From positions 56,495 to 120,494 of the forward strand of contig NZ_VEDO01000019.1 of the NCBI RefSeq assembly GCF_007677875.1: a stretch of 64,000 nucleotides of DNA. The letters are read 5' to 3'. Numbering within the stretch: position 1 is the stretch's first letter; every line of letters starts with the position of its first letter. Both the position numbers and the translations under genes were made by a program. This DNA is from Variovorax boronicumulans. GTDB lineage: Bacteria; Pseudomonadota; Gammaproteobacteria; Burkholderiales; Burkholderiaceae_C. Of the stretch, positions 8,449-16,921 are shown in pieces. The notes under the pieces were generated by a model. It saw only the letters and a list, made by a program, of their open reading frames with translations, ran no database searches and was not told the DNA's origin.

Positions 8449-9855
8449 ATGTCCGCCATGTTCTCCATCGACGACGATCCGCAGGATCGCCAGATCGCGC
8501 AGCTGCGCGTGCCGCCGCATTCCATCGAGGCCGAGTCCAGCGTGCTGGGCGGCCTGCTGCTGGACAACGCGGCATGGGACCGCGTGGGCGACGTGCTCAA
8601 GGACGGCGACTTCTACCGCTACGAGCACCGGCTGATCTTCGCGGCCATCCGCGACCTCGTGAACGCCAACAAGCCGGCCGACGTGATCACGGTCTACGAG
8701 GCGCTGCAGTCCGTCGGCAAGGCCGACGACGTGGGCGGGCTGTCCTACCTGAACTCGCTCGCGCAGTTCGTGCCGAGCGCGAGCAACATCCGCCGCTACG
8801 GCGAGATCGTGCGCGAGCGCGCCATCCTGCGCAAGCTCGTCACGGCCAGCGACGAGATCGCCACCAGCGCCTTCAACACCCAGGGCCGTGCGGTCGACAA
8901 GATCCTCGACGAAGCCGAGCAGAAGATCTTCAACATCGGCGAAGAGGGCGCGCGCAACAAGCAGGGCTTTCAGGCCATGGAGTCGCTGGTCGTCGACCTG
9001 CTGGACCGCGTGCAGGAGATGGCCGACCAGCAGAACGAGATCACGGGCGTGCCCACGGGCTTCTACGATCTGGACCGCATGACCTCGGGCCTGCAGCCCG
9101 GCGACATGGTGGTGCTGGCCGCGCGCCCTTCCATGGGCAAGACCGCGTTCGCCGTGAACATCGCCGAGCACGTGGCGCTCAACGAAGGCCTGCCCGTCGC
9201 GATCTTCTCGATGGAAATGGGCGCGTCCCAGCTGGCCGTGCGTATCGTGGGTTCCATCGGCCGCGTCGACCAGGGCCACCTGCGCAACGGCCGCCTGACC
9301 GACGACGAGTGGCCGCGCCTGACCGAGGCCATCGAGAAGCTGCGCAACATCTCGCTGCACATCGACGAGACGCCTGGCCTGTCGCCCAGCGAGCTGCGCG
9401 CCAACGCGCGCCGGCTGGCGCGCCAGTGCGGCAAGCTGGGCCTGATCGTGGTCGACTACCTGCAGCTCATGAGCGGCTCCGGCGGCGGCAGCGACGAGAA
9501 CCGCGCCACCGAACTCGGCGAGATCTCACGGGGCCTGAAGATGCTCGCGCGCGAACTGCAGTGCCCCGTGATCGCGCTGTCGCAGCTCAACCGCAGCGTG
9601 GAGCAGCGGCCCGACAAGCGTCCCATGATGTCCGACCTGCGCGAATCCGGCGCCATCGAGCAGGACGCGGACATCATCATGTTCATCTACCGCGACGAGT
9701 ACTACACCAAGGACGCCTGCAAGGAGCCCGGCGTGGCCGAGGTCATCATCGCCAAGCAGCGCAATGGCCCGACCGGCACCGTCAAGCTCGCCTTCCTGCG
9801 CAACCTGACCCGCTTCGAGAGCCTGGCCGCCGGTTACGACGGAGACAGCTACTGA
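8449..9855 (+). CDS. dnaB: Replicative DNA helicase DnaB
   Basis: DnaB (468 residues from this start) is the hexameric ATP-driven helicase at the replication fork. The N-terminal domain contains LRVPPHSIEAESSVLGGLLL, where the helicase bundle begins. The RecA-like C-terminal domain has the Walker A motif ARPSMGKTAF (about 225-234) and VVDYLQLMSG as Walker B. SQLNRSVEQRPDKRPMMSDLRESG is a family signature. The ATG at 8449 is chosen over 8422 and 8458 because GAGG stands six to nine bases before it. The stop overlaps the next start in TGATG. Confidence 0.97.
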   Translation: MSAMFSIDDDPQDRQIAQLRVPPHSIEAESSVLGGLLLDNAAWDRVGDVLKDGDFYRYEHRLIFAAIRDLVNANKPADVITVYEALQSVGKADDVGGLSYLNSLAQFVPSASNIRRYGEIVRERAILRKLVTASDEIATSAFNTQGRAVDKILDEAEQKIFNIGEEGARNKQGFQAMESLVVDLLDRVQEMADQQNEITGVPTGFYDLDRMTSGLQPGDMVVLAARPSMGKTAFAVNIAEHVALNEGLPVAIFSMEMGASQLAVRIVGSIGRVDQGHLRNGRLTDDEWPRLTEAIEKLRNISLHIDETPGLSPSELRANARRLARQCGKLGLIVVDYLQLMSGSGGGSDENRATELGEISRGLKMLARELQCPVIALSQLNRSVEQRPDKRPMMSDLRESGAIEQDADIIMFIYRDEYYTKDACKEPGVAEVIIAKQRNGPTGTVKLAFLRNLTRFESLAAGYDGDSY

Positions 9856-10808
9856 TGGCCGCCGCCACCAGGCGCGCGGACGTCATGGCCGCACATGAAC
9901 GCCTGCGCCAGGGCCCGGCCGGCTTCCTGCGCAGCACGCCGCTGTGGCGCCTGCCCGGCGCGGCACTGGGCCTGGCCTGCGCCGAGGTCTGGCTCAAGCT
10001 GGAGCACCTGCAGGTCTCGGGCAGCTTCAAGGCCCGCGGGATGCTGCACCGGCTGCTCGCGCAGCCGATTCCGGCAGCTGGCGTCATCGTCGCCTCGGGC
10101 GGCAACGCCGGCATTGCCACCGCCACTGCGGCTCAGGCACTGGGCGCGCGCTGCGAGGTGTTCGTGCCGACCATTTCTTCGCCGGCCAAGCAGGCGCGCC
10201 TGCGCGCGCTGGGCGCCGAGGTGCAGGTCGTGGGCGCGGCCTATTCCGAGGCCCTGGCCGCCTGCCTGGCGCGCCAGCAGCAGACCGGCGCGTTGCTGAC
10301 CCACGCCTACGACCAAGCCGAGGTGGTGGCCGGCGCCGGCACGCTGGCCCGCGAGATCGAGGAGCAGGCCGGCGGCCTGCCCGACAGCCTGCTCGTCAGC
10401 GTCGGCGGCGGTGGCCTGATCGGCGGCATCGCGGCCTGGTCCGAAGACCGCTGCCGTGTCGTCGCGCTGGAGCCGGCCCTGGCACCCACGCTGTTCCGTG
10501 CGCGTGAAGCTGGTGCGCCCGTCGATGTGGACGTGGGCGGCGTTGCGGCGGATTCGCTGGGCGCCAAACGCATCGGCGCCATCAGCTGGGCCACCACGCA
10601 GCAGTACGTGCAGGCCGCGCTGCTGCTCGATGACGACGCCATCCGCCGGGCCCAGCAATGGCTGTGGCGCGAACTGCGCCTGGCGGTGGAGCCCGCAGCG
10701 GCGCTCGGCCTGGCCGCACTGCAGAGCGGCGCCTATGTGCCGCGCGCCGACGAGCGCGTGGGCTTGGTGCTGTGCGGCGCGAACGTGGACCTGGCCACCC
10801 TGGCCTGA
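9855..10808 (+). CDS. PLP-dependent serine/threonine dehydratase
   Basis: This 317-residue fold-type II PLP enzyme probably deaminates threonine or serine to the 2-oxo acid and ammonia. The Schiff-base lysine lies in SGSFKARG (Lys59), the phosphate loop is SGGNAGIATA, and GGGGLIGG is the glycine-rich cofactor loop. There is no C-terminal ACT regulatory domain, so it resembles catabolic dehydratases more than biosynthetic IlvA. Its ATG overlaps the dnaB stop (TGATG), which implies translational coupling. It lies 24 bases before serS, so three serine-linked genes (this one, serS and tRNA-Ser) are adjacent. Substrate preference cannot be read from the sequence. Confidence 0.85.
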   Translation: MAAATRRADVMAAHERLRQGPAGFLRSTPLWRLPGAALGLACAEVWLKLEHLQVSGSFKARGMLHRLLAQPIPAAGVIVASGGNAGIATATAAQALGARCEVFVPTISSPAKQARLRALGAEVQVVGAAYSEALAACLARQQQTGALLTHAYDQAEVVAGAGTLAREIEEQAGGLPDSLLVSVGGGGLIGGIAAWSEDRCRVVALEPALAPTLFRAREAGAPVDVDVGGVAADSLGAKRIGAISWATTQQYVQAALLLDDDAIRRAQQWLWRELRLAVEPAAALGLAALQSGAYVPRADERVGLVLCGANVDLATLA

Positions 10809-10823
10809 AAACCAGCCACCTAG

Positions 10824-12155
<1,332 letters not shown>

Positions 12156-12207
12156 AATAACGGGCTTCGCAACCCGGGTCGACCGCCGGGCGCCACAGGG
12201 AATTTCA

Positions 12208-12295
<88 letters not shown>

Positions 12296-12299
12296 AAGC

Positions 12300-12335
12300 A
12301 AAAAGCCTTGCAAGTCATGACTTGCAAGGCTTTTT
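12300..12335. terminator. Perfect 36-base palindromic terminator
   Basis: The arms AAAAAGCCTTGCAAGTCA and TGACTTGCAAGGCTTTTT are exactly complementary with no unpaired loop. The A-run on one side and T-run on the other let it act as a rho-independent terminator in both directions, for tRNA-Ser on the plus strand and possibly the SWIB gene on the minus strand. Confidence 0.9.
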
Positions 12336-12429
12336 CGTTTGCGCCGTCGGTGCGTCGGCGGCCGCAAGAAGCAGCCGTCGCACGGCCGCTTGTCGGCACG
12401 GGCGCGCGCCACCGCGCGGCCGCAAAGGC

Positions 12430-12702
12430 TCAGGTCGCAGCCAGGTGCTTGCCGACCAGGCCCGTCATTTCGAACATGGTCACCTCGTCCTTACCCATCA
12501 CCGCCTTGAGCGCGTCGTCGCACAGGATGTTGCGTTTGTTTGCAGGGTTTTGCAGCTTGTGGGTCTTGATGTAGTCCCACAGCTTCTTCGTGGCCTCGGT
12601 GCGGGCCAGGGGCTCCGCACCCACGACGCGGGCCAGCGCTGCGCTGGGGCGCAGGGGCTTGTTGAAGGCGGTCTGCTTCTTGGGGGAGGTGGCTTCGGTC
12701 AT
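12430..12702 (-). CDS. SWIB/MDM2-domain protein
   Basis: This 90-residue protein consists almost wholly of a SWIB domain: LWDYIKTHKLQNPANKRNILCDDALKAVMG, here with the key residues W, Y, K, N, P, R and I in the usual order, then VTMFEMTGLVGKHL. SWIB domains are best known in eukaryotic chromatin remodellers and in Chlamydia. Stand-alone bacterial copies are recurrent in Burkholderiales, and their function is not established; nucleoid or DNA topology roles have been proposed. The start at 12702 gives MTEATSPKKQ and a lysine- and proline-containing tail ahead of the domain. The frame is open upstream but has no good site there. Confidence 0.9.
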   Translation of the reverse strand: MTEATSPKKQTAFNKPLRPSAALARVVGAEPLARTEATKKLWDYIKTHKLQNPANKRNILCDDALKAVMGKDEVTMFEMTGLVGKHLAAT

Positions 12703-12823
12703 TGCTGATTCCTTCGAAAAAGGGCGCGAGCATAGCCGGAAAGGAGGCCGCCGCTTTTTCAAGACGTTGTTCGTTGTCCTGCGGGGGGAGCTCTCGCGCG
12801 CAAGGCGCCGGGATTCCGCGGCT

Positions 12824-14425
12824 TCAACGCGCGTCCGGCCGCAGCATGAAGCCGGCCTCGGGTTGGTCGCGGTAGCGCTCCTTGAGCACGCGGCGCAGCA
12901 GCTTGCCGTTGTCCATGCGCGGCAGGGCGGCATCGAAGACCACGGAGCGCGGCAGCTTGGTGCGCGCCAGCCGGCCCTGCAGGTAGGCCAGCAGGGCCTG
13001 GGCACGCGCGGCGTCGGCGCTGAGGCCGGGGCGCAGGCGCACCACGGCCTTGGGCACTTCGCCGAAGTCGGGGTCGGGCACGCCGACCACGCCCACGTCG
13101 TCCACGTCCGGGTGCGGCGCCAGCGCGTCCTCGATCTCCTTGGGGTAGACGTTCACGCCGCCCGACAGGATCAGGTCGGCACGCCGGTCGCTCAGGAACA
13201 GGTAGCCTTCGGCGTCCAGGTGGCCGATGTCGCCGTACGTAGCCCAGCCCTGCGCGTTGTACAGCCCACGCGTTTTCTCGGCATCGTTGAGGTAGCTCGC
13301 ACCGGGCATGCCCGAGAAGTAGATCGCGCCGATCTCGCCGGCGGGCAGCTCGGCACCGTCCTCCCCGACGATGTGCACTGTGCAGCCCAGGGCCTTGCCC
13401 ACGGTGCCCGGACGCGCGCGCCATTCCTGCGGCCCGGCCACCGTGATGCCCACGCCTTCGGAACCGGCGTAGTACTCATGGATCACGTCGCCCCACCAGT
13501 CGAGCATGGCGCGCTTGACCTCCACGGGGCAGGGCGCGGCCGCGTGGATGGCCACGCGCAGGGACGACAGGTCGTACCGGCCGCGCACCGCCTCGGGCAG
13601 GCGCAGCAGGCGCCCGAACATGGTCGGCACCCATTGGCTGTGGGTCACGCGGTGGCGTTCGATCAGCGCCAGCGCCTGTTCGGCATCGAACTTCGGCATG
13701 ACCACGGCCGTGCCGCCCAGCCCGATCACGCGCAGCGTGTAGCGCAGCGGTGCCGCGTGGTACAGCGGCGCGGGCGAGAGGTAGACCGTGTCGGCGCCGA
13801 AGCCGTAGAGCTTGCGCCAGCTGTCGATGTCGGCAGGCACCTGCCCTGTCGGCAGGCGTGGCGACAGTGCGCGCTTGACGCCCTTGGGCCGGCCTGTGGT
13901 GCCCGAGGAGTACAGCAGATCGCGGCCCTGCGGCCGCTGCGCGAGCTGGTCCCAGCGCGCCGCCACCTGTTGCGCGGGCACGCTGGCCAGCGTCTCCTCG
14001 TAACCCAGCCAGCCCGCGCGCTGGCCATCGAGCAGCACCCGCGTGAGACCCGATGGCAGGTCCAGCGACGCGCCCGGCCCCTTCAGCATCTCCTGCGAGG
14101 CCACGAACACGCGGGCGCCGCAGTCGCGCAGCAGGTAGTCGATCTCGCTGGGCGCAAGCTGCGTTCCGATCGGCGTGTGGTACAGGCCAGCGCACTCGGC
14201 GCCCAGCGCCAGTTCGATGAGTTCGGCGCGGTTCTCCAGCAGCATCGCGATGCCATCGCCGGGGCCGAGGCCCAGACCGCCGAGCCAGGCGGCGATGCGC
14301 GCGGCGCGTAGCGCAAGTGTTCCGTGCGTGACGACGCGGCCGCTGCCGCCGTCGATGAAGGCCGGTTTGTCTGCCGCGACGCCGCCCGGCAAGGGGGGCA
14401 TCCACCCGAAGAGCGGATCGATCAT
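12824..14425 (-). CDS. AMP-binding acyl-CoA synthetase
   Basis: This 533-residue member of the ANL superfamily activates a carboxylic acid with ATP and then forms the CoA thioester. The phosphate-binding loop YSSGTTGRPKG, the motif YAGSEGVGIT (A5-like), the hinge with YGDIGHLDAEGYLFLSDRRADLILSGG, and the lysine-containing C-terminal lid (LPRSVVFDAALPRMDNGKLLRR in the full sequence) are all present. The start MIDPLFGW at 14425 is preferred over the upstream 14473. It is divergent from an enoyl-CoA hydratase gene, so both probably serve breakdown of the same acid. The substrate is unknown. Confidence 0.87.
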   Translation of the reverse strand: MIDPLFGWMPPLPGGVAADKPAFIDGGSGRVVTHGTLALRAARIAAWLGGLGLGPGDGIAMLLENRAELIELALGAECAGLYHTPIGTQLAPSEIDYLLRDCGARVFVASQEMLKGPGASLDLPSGLTRVLLDGQRAGWLGYEETLASVPAQQVAARWDQLAQRPQGRDLLYSSGTTGRPKGVKRALSPRLPTGQVPADIDSWRKLYGFGADTVYLSPAPLYHAAPLRYTLRVIGLGGTAVVMPKFDAEQALALIERHRVTHSQWVPTMFGRLLRLPEAVRGRYDLSSLRVAIHAAAPCPVEVKRAMLDWWGDVIHEYYAGSEGVGITVAGPQEWRARPGTVGKALGCTVHIVGEDGAELPAGEIGAIYFSGMPGASYLNDAEKTRGLYNAQGWATYGDIGHLDAEGYLFLSDRRADLILSGGVNVYPKEIEDALAPHPDVDDVGVVGVPDPDFGEVPKAVVRLRPGLSADAARAQALLAYLQGRLARTKLPRSVVFDAALPRMDNGKLLRRVLKERYRDQPEAGFMLRPDAR

Positions 14426-14499
14426 GGAGTCTCGTGGAGGGCCTTGGGAAATCCATGATCCCGTGCGCCTCAACCAGCATGGACCGGTGATTACCCCGA

Positions 14500-14514
14500 G
14501 CCTGTCGCACAGGC
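14500..14514. promoter_or_regulatory. Inverted repeat between divergent acyl-CoA synthetase and crotonase genes
   Basis: GCCTGT and ACAGGC form a perfect inverted repeat with a CGC spacer, near the middle of the 164-base divergent control region. Its symmetry suits a dimeric regulator such as a TetR- or MarR-type protein. No regulator gene is adjacent, so the assignment is inference. Confidence 0.3.
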
Positions 14515-14589
14515 AACAGGCGCTCAGGGCAAAGCTTTGAACACTCGCCGCAGCGCGATTCCGCGCACCCTCTTGGAAAGGAGACCACC

Positions 14590-15354
14590 ATGGCAGACAG
14601 CCTGCAAACCGAAGTGCACGGCAACGTGCTCGTGATGACCATGCATCGGCCCGAGGCGCGCAACGCCATGGACCGCGCCACGGCCGAGGCGCTGGCCGCC
14701 GCGCTCGACGAACTCGATGCGCGCGAGGACCTGCGTCTGGGCGTGGTCACGGGTTCCGGCGGCACCTTCTGCTCGGGCATGGACCTCAAGGGTTTCCTGC
14801 GCGGCGAGCGTCCCAGCGTGGAAGGCCGCGGCTTCGCCGGCCTGACCGAAAAGCCGCCGCGCAAGGTGCTGATCGCCGCAGTCGAGGGCTATGCGCTGGC
14901 CGGCGGCTTCGAGATGGTGCTGGCCTGCGACCTCGTGGTCGCCTCGCGTGCGGCCAAGTTCGGTCTGCCGGAAGTCAAGCGCGGCCTGGTCGCATCCGCT
15001 GGCGGGCTCATGCGCCTGCCGCGCCGCATCCCCTACCACGTGGCCATGGAGTTTGCGCTCACGGGCAACATGCTGGACGCCGAACGTGCCTACGCGCTGG
15101 GGCTCGTGAACCGGCTGGCCGAGCCGGGCCAGGCCCTGGCCGATGCGCTGCAGCTGGCTGCGAGCGTGGCAGCCAACGGCCCGCTGGCCGTAGCGACGAG
15201 CAAGCGCATCGTCAGCGAGTCGGCCGACTGGAGCCAGGCTGAGATGTTCGAGCGCCAAAAGCCCATCGCAGCACCGGTGTTCACGTCTGCCGATGCACGC
15301 GAAGGTTCGGCCGCGTTCGCGGAAAAGCGCAAGCCCAACTGGACTGGCCGCTGA
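14590..15354 (+). CDS. Crotonase-family enoyl-CoA hydratase
   Basis: This 254-residue crotonase-fold protein probably hydrates or isomerises an enoyl-CoA. The oxyanion-hole segments are GTFCSGMDLKGF and EGYALAGGFEMVLACDLVVAS. FGLPEVKRGLVASAGGL carries Glu at one of the two usual catalytic positions, while the first catalytic glutamate position (in AGGFEM) is less clear. AAAGGAG precedes the ATG. The gene is divergent from the acyl-CoA synthetase. Its stop abuts the nikR stop, so the two genes end tail to tail with no spacer. Confidence 0.88.
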   Translation: MADSLQTEVHGNVLVMTMHRPEARNAMDRATAEALAAALDELDAREDLRLGVVTGSGGTFCSGMDLKGFLRGERPSVEGRGFAGLTEKPPRKVLIAAVEGYALAGGFEMVLACDLVVASRAAKFGLPEVKRGLVASAGGLMRLPRRIPYHVAMEFALTGNMLDAERAYALGLVNRLAEPGQALADALQLAASVAANGPLAVATSKRIVSESADWSQAEMFERQKPIAAPVFTSADAREGSAAFAEKRKPNWTGR

Positions 15355-15843
15355 TCAGCTGAGCGGCTTCTGGTGCCGGTGCCGCGCCAGCCCGTGGCCG
15401 TGCGTGTGTCCATGGTCCGGTGCCGCCAGCGGCACCAGGTGCATGGCACCGTGGCGCACGCCGCGCAGCGCCACCAGCCGCTCGGCGCAGGTCTGCACCG
15501 CGGCCAGCGGGCCGCGCAGCACCGCCGTTTCCAGGCAGTCTTCGTGGTCCAGGTGCGTGTGCAGGCTGCTGACCACGAGATCGTGGTGCTCGTGCTGCAA
15601 ATCCAGTACGCGCCGCGCCACGGTCTGGTCGTGGTGGTCGTAGACGTAGCTCACCGTGGCCACACACCATGGGTCCACGGGCGTGAAGACGGCGCTGGCC
15701 GGGGTCGCCAGCGATGCGTCTCCCAATCGTGAACGGATCAGGTCACGGACGGCTTCGGAGCGGTTCTCGTAGCCCTTGGCGGCAATCAGCGCGTCGAACT
15801 GCCGGGCCAGCGCGTCGTCCAGCGAGATGGTGAAGCGTTGCAT
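15355..15843 (-). CDS. nikR: Nickel-responsive regulator NikR
   Basis: This 162-residue repressor has an N-terminal ribbon-helix-helix DNA-binding domain (QRFTISLDDALARQFDALIAA, then NRSEAVRDLIR) and a C-terminal ACT-like nickel-binding domain. The four high-affinity nickel ligands of E. coli NikR have exact counterparts here by spacing: His84, His95, His97 and Cys103. The C-terminus adds a His-rich tail (HGHTHGHG, then HRH) beyond the usual end, which could bind extra metal. The start at 15843 gives MQRFTISLDD. No nickel transporter, urease or hydrogenase gene is adjacent, so its target must lie elsewhere. Confidence 0.92.
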   Translation of the reverse strand: MQRFTISLDDALARQFDALIAAKGYENRSEAVRDLIRSRLGDASLATPASAVFTPVDPWCVATVSYVYDHHDQTVARRVLDLQHEHHDLVVSSLHTHLDHEDCLETAVLRGPLAAVQTCAERLVALRGVRHGAMHLVPLAAPDHGHTHGHGLARHRHQKPLS

Positions 15844-16025
15844 GCGCACGAGTGTGCCGCATCGCCGTGGCACCGCCGTGGCCACGGGCCGCCGTCGCCC
15901 TTGTGCTTGTGCACCGCCGCAGTGCATGCACCGGCATGACGTGCATCAAAGCCTGTGACAAACGCATACCACCTTCAGTGTTTTCCTGGGGCGGGGCAGT
16001 TTTCATCTTCGGTACAGTTCTTGAT

Positions 16026-16040
16026 AGGTCGGTTGGACCT
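16026..16040. promoter_or_regulatory. Inverted repeat upstream of phaB
   Basis: AGGTC and GACCT flank GGTTG as a perfect inverted repeat, 18 bases before the phaB start and just ahead of its ribosome site (GGAGA, 16046-16050). A TACAGT hexamer lies upstream (16013-16018). It may be an operator or a leader hairpin. No regulator is adjacent. Confidence 0.25.
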
Positions 16041-16058
16041 ACTACGGAGATTTTTGAA

Positions 16059-16796
16059 ATGACACAGAAGATCGCTTACGTCACCGGCGGCATGGGCGGC
16101 ATCGGAACCGCCATCTGCCGGCGCCTGCACAAGGAAGGCTTCAAGGTGATCGCCGGCTGCGGCCCGACGCGCGACCATGCCAAGTGGATCGCCGAACAGG
16201 CAGCCCAGGGCTACACCTTCCACGCCTCGGTGGGCAACGTAGGCAATTGGGACTCGACCGTCGAGGCCTTCACCAAGGCCAAGGCCGAGCACGGCAGCAT
16301 CGACGTGCTGGTCAACAACGCCGGCATCACCAAGGACCGCATGTTCCTCAAGATGACGCGTGAGGACTGGGACGCCGTGATCGAGACCAACCTGAACTCC
16401 ATGTTCAATGTCACCAAGCAGGTGGTGGGCGACATGGTCGAGAAGGGCTGGGGCCGCATCATCAACATCTCCTCCGTGAACGGCGAGAAGGGCCAAGCCG
16501 GCCAGACCAACTACTCGGCCGCCAAGGCCGGCATGCATGGCTTCACGATGGCGCTGGCGCAGGAACTCGCCAACAAGGGCGTGACCGTCAACACCGTGAG
16601 CCCTGGCTACATCGGCACCGACATGGTCAAGGCCATCCGCCAGGACGTGCTGGACAAGATCGTCGCCACCATCCCCGTCAAGCGTCTGGGCCAGCCCGAG
16701 GAGATCGCCTCCATCATCGCTTGGCTGGCCTCCGACGAGGGCGGCTACTCCACCGGGGCCGACTTCTCGGTCAACGGCGGCTTGCACATGGGCTGA
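16059..16796 (+). CDS. phaB: NADPH-dependent acetoacetyl-CoA reductase
   Basis: This 245-residue short-chain dehydrogenase reduces acetoacetyl-CoA to (R)-3-hydroxybutyryl-CoA, the second step of PHB synthesis. The cofactor loop TGGMGGIG, the motif LVNNAGITKD, and the catalytic Ser in NISSVNGEKGQ with Tyr-x3-Lys in NYSAAKAG are all present. The C-terminus (STGADFSVNGGLHMG) is nearly identical to Ralstonia PhaB. The ATG at 16059 has GGAGA eight bases before it. It stands about 43 kb from phaC-phaA in this window, and a terminator follows it, so it is a single-gene unit. Confidence 0.95.
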   Translation: MTQKIAYVTGGMGGIGTAICRRLHKEGFKVIAGCGPTRDHAKWIAEQAAQGYTFHASVGNVGNWDSTVEAFTKAKAEHGSIDVLVNNAGITKDRMFLKMTREDWDAVIETNLNSMFNVTKQVVGDMVEKGWGRIINISSVNGEKGQAGQTNYSAAKAGMHGFTMALAQELANKGVTVNTVSPGYIGTDMVKAIRQDVLDKIVATIPVKRLGQPEEIASIIAWLASDEGGYSTGADFSVNGGLHMG

Positions 16797-16821
16797 CGCA
16801 GGGCTTCGTGCTGCCCGCAGG

Positions 16822-16843
16822 AACCCGCTTCGGCGGGTTTTTT
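16822..16843 (+). terminator. Rho-independent terminator of phaB
   Basis: AACCCGC (16822-16828) and GCGGGTT (16833-16839) pair around a TTCG loop and run into a tract of six T residues. Confidence 0.88.
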
Positions 16844-16921
16844 CGTTTCAGGGCCGGACGATCCGCAGGCCTACGGTAAATTGCCCGCAGAACTCCAGAC
16901 AAACCCCGAAAGACCCGCCCC

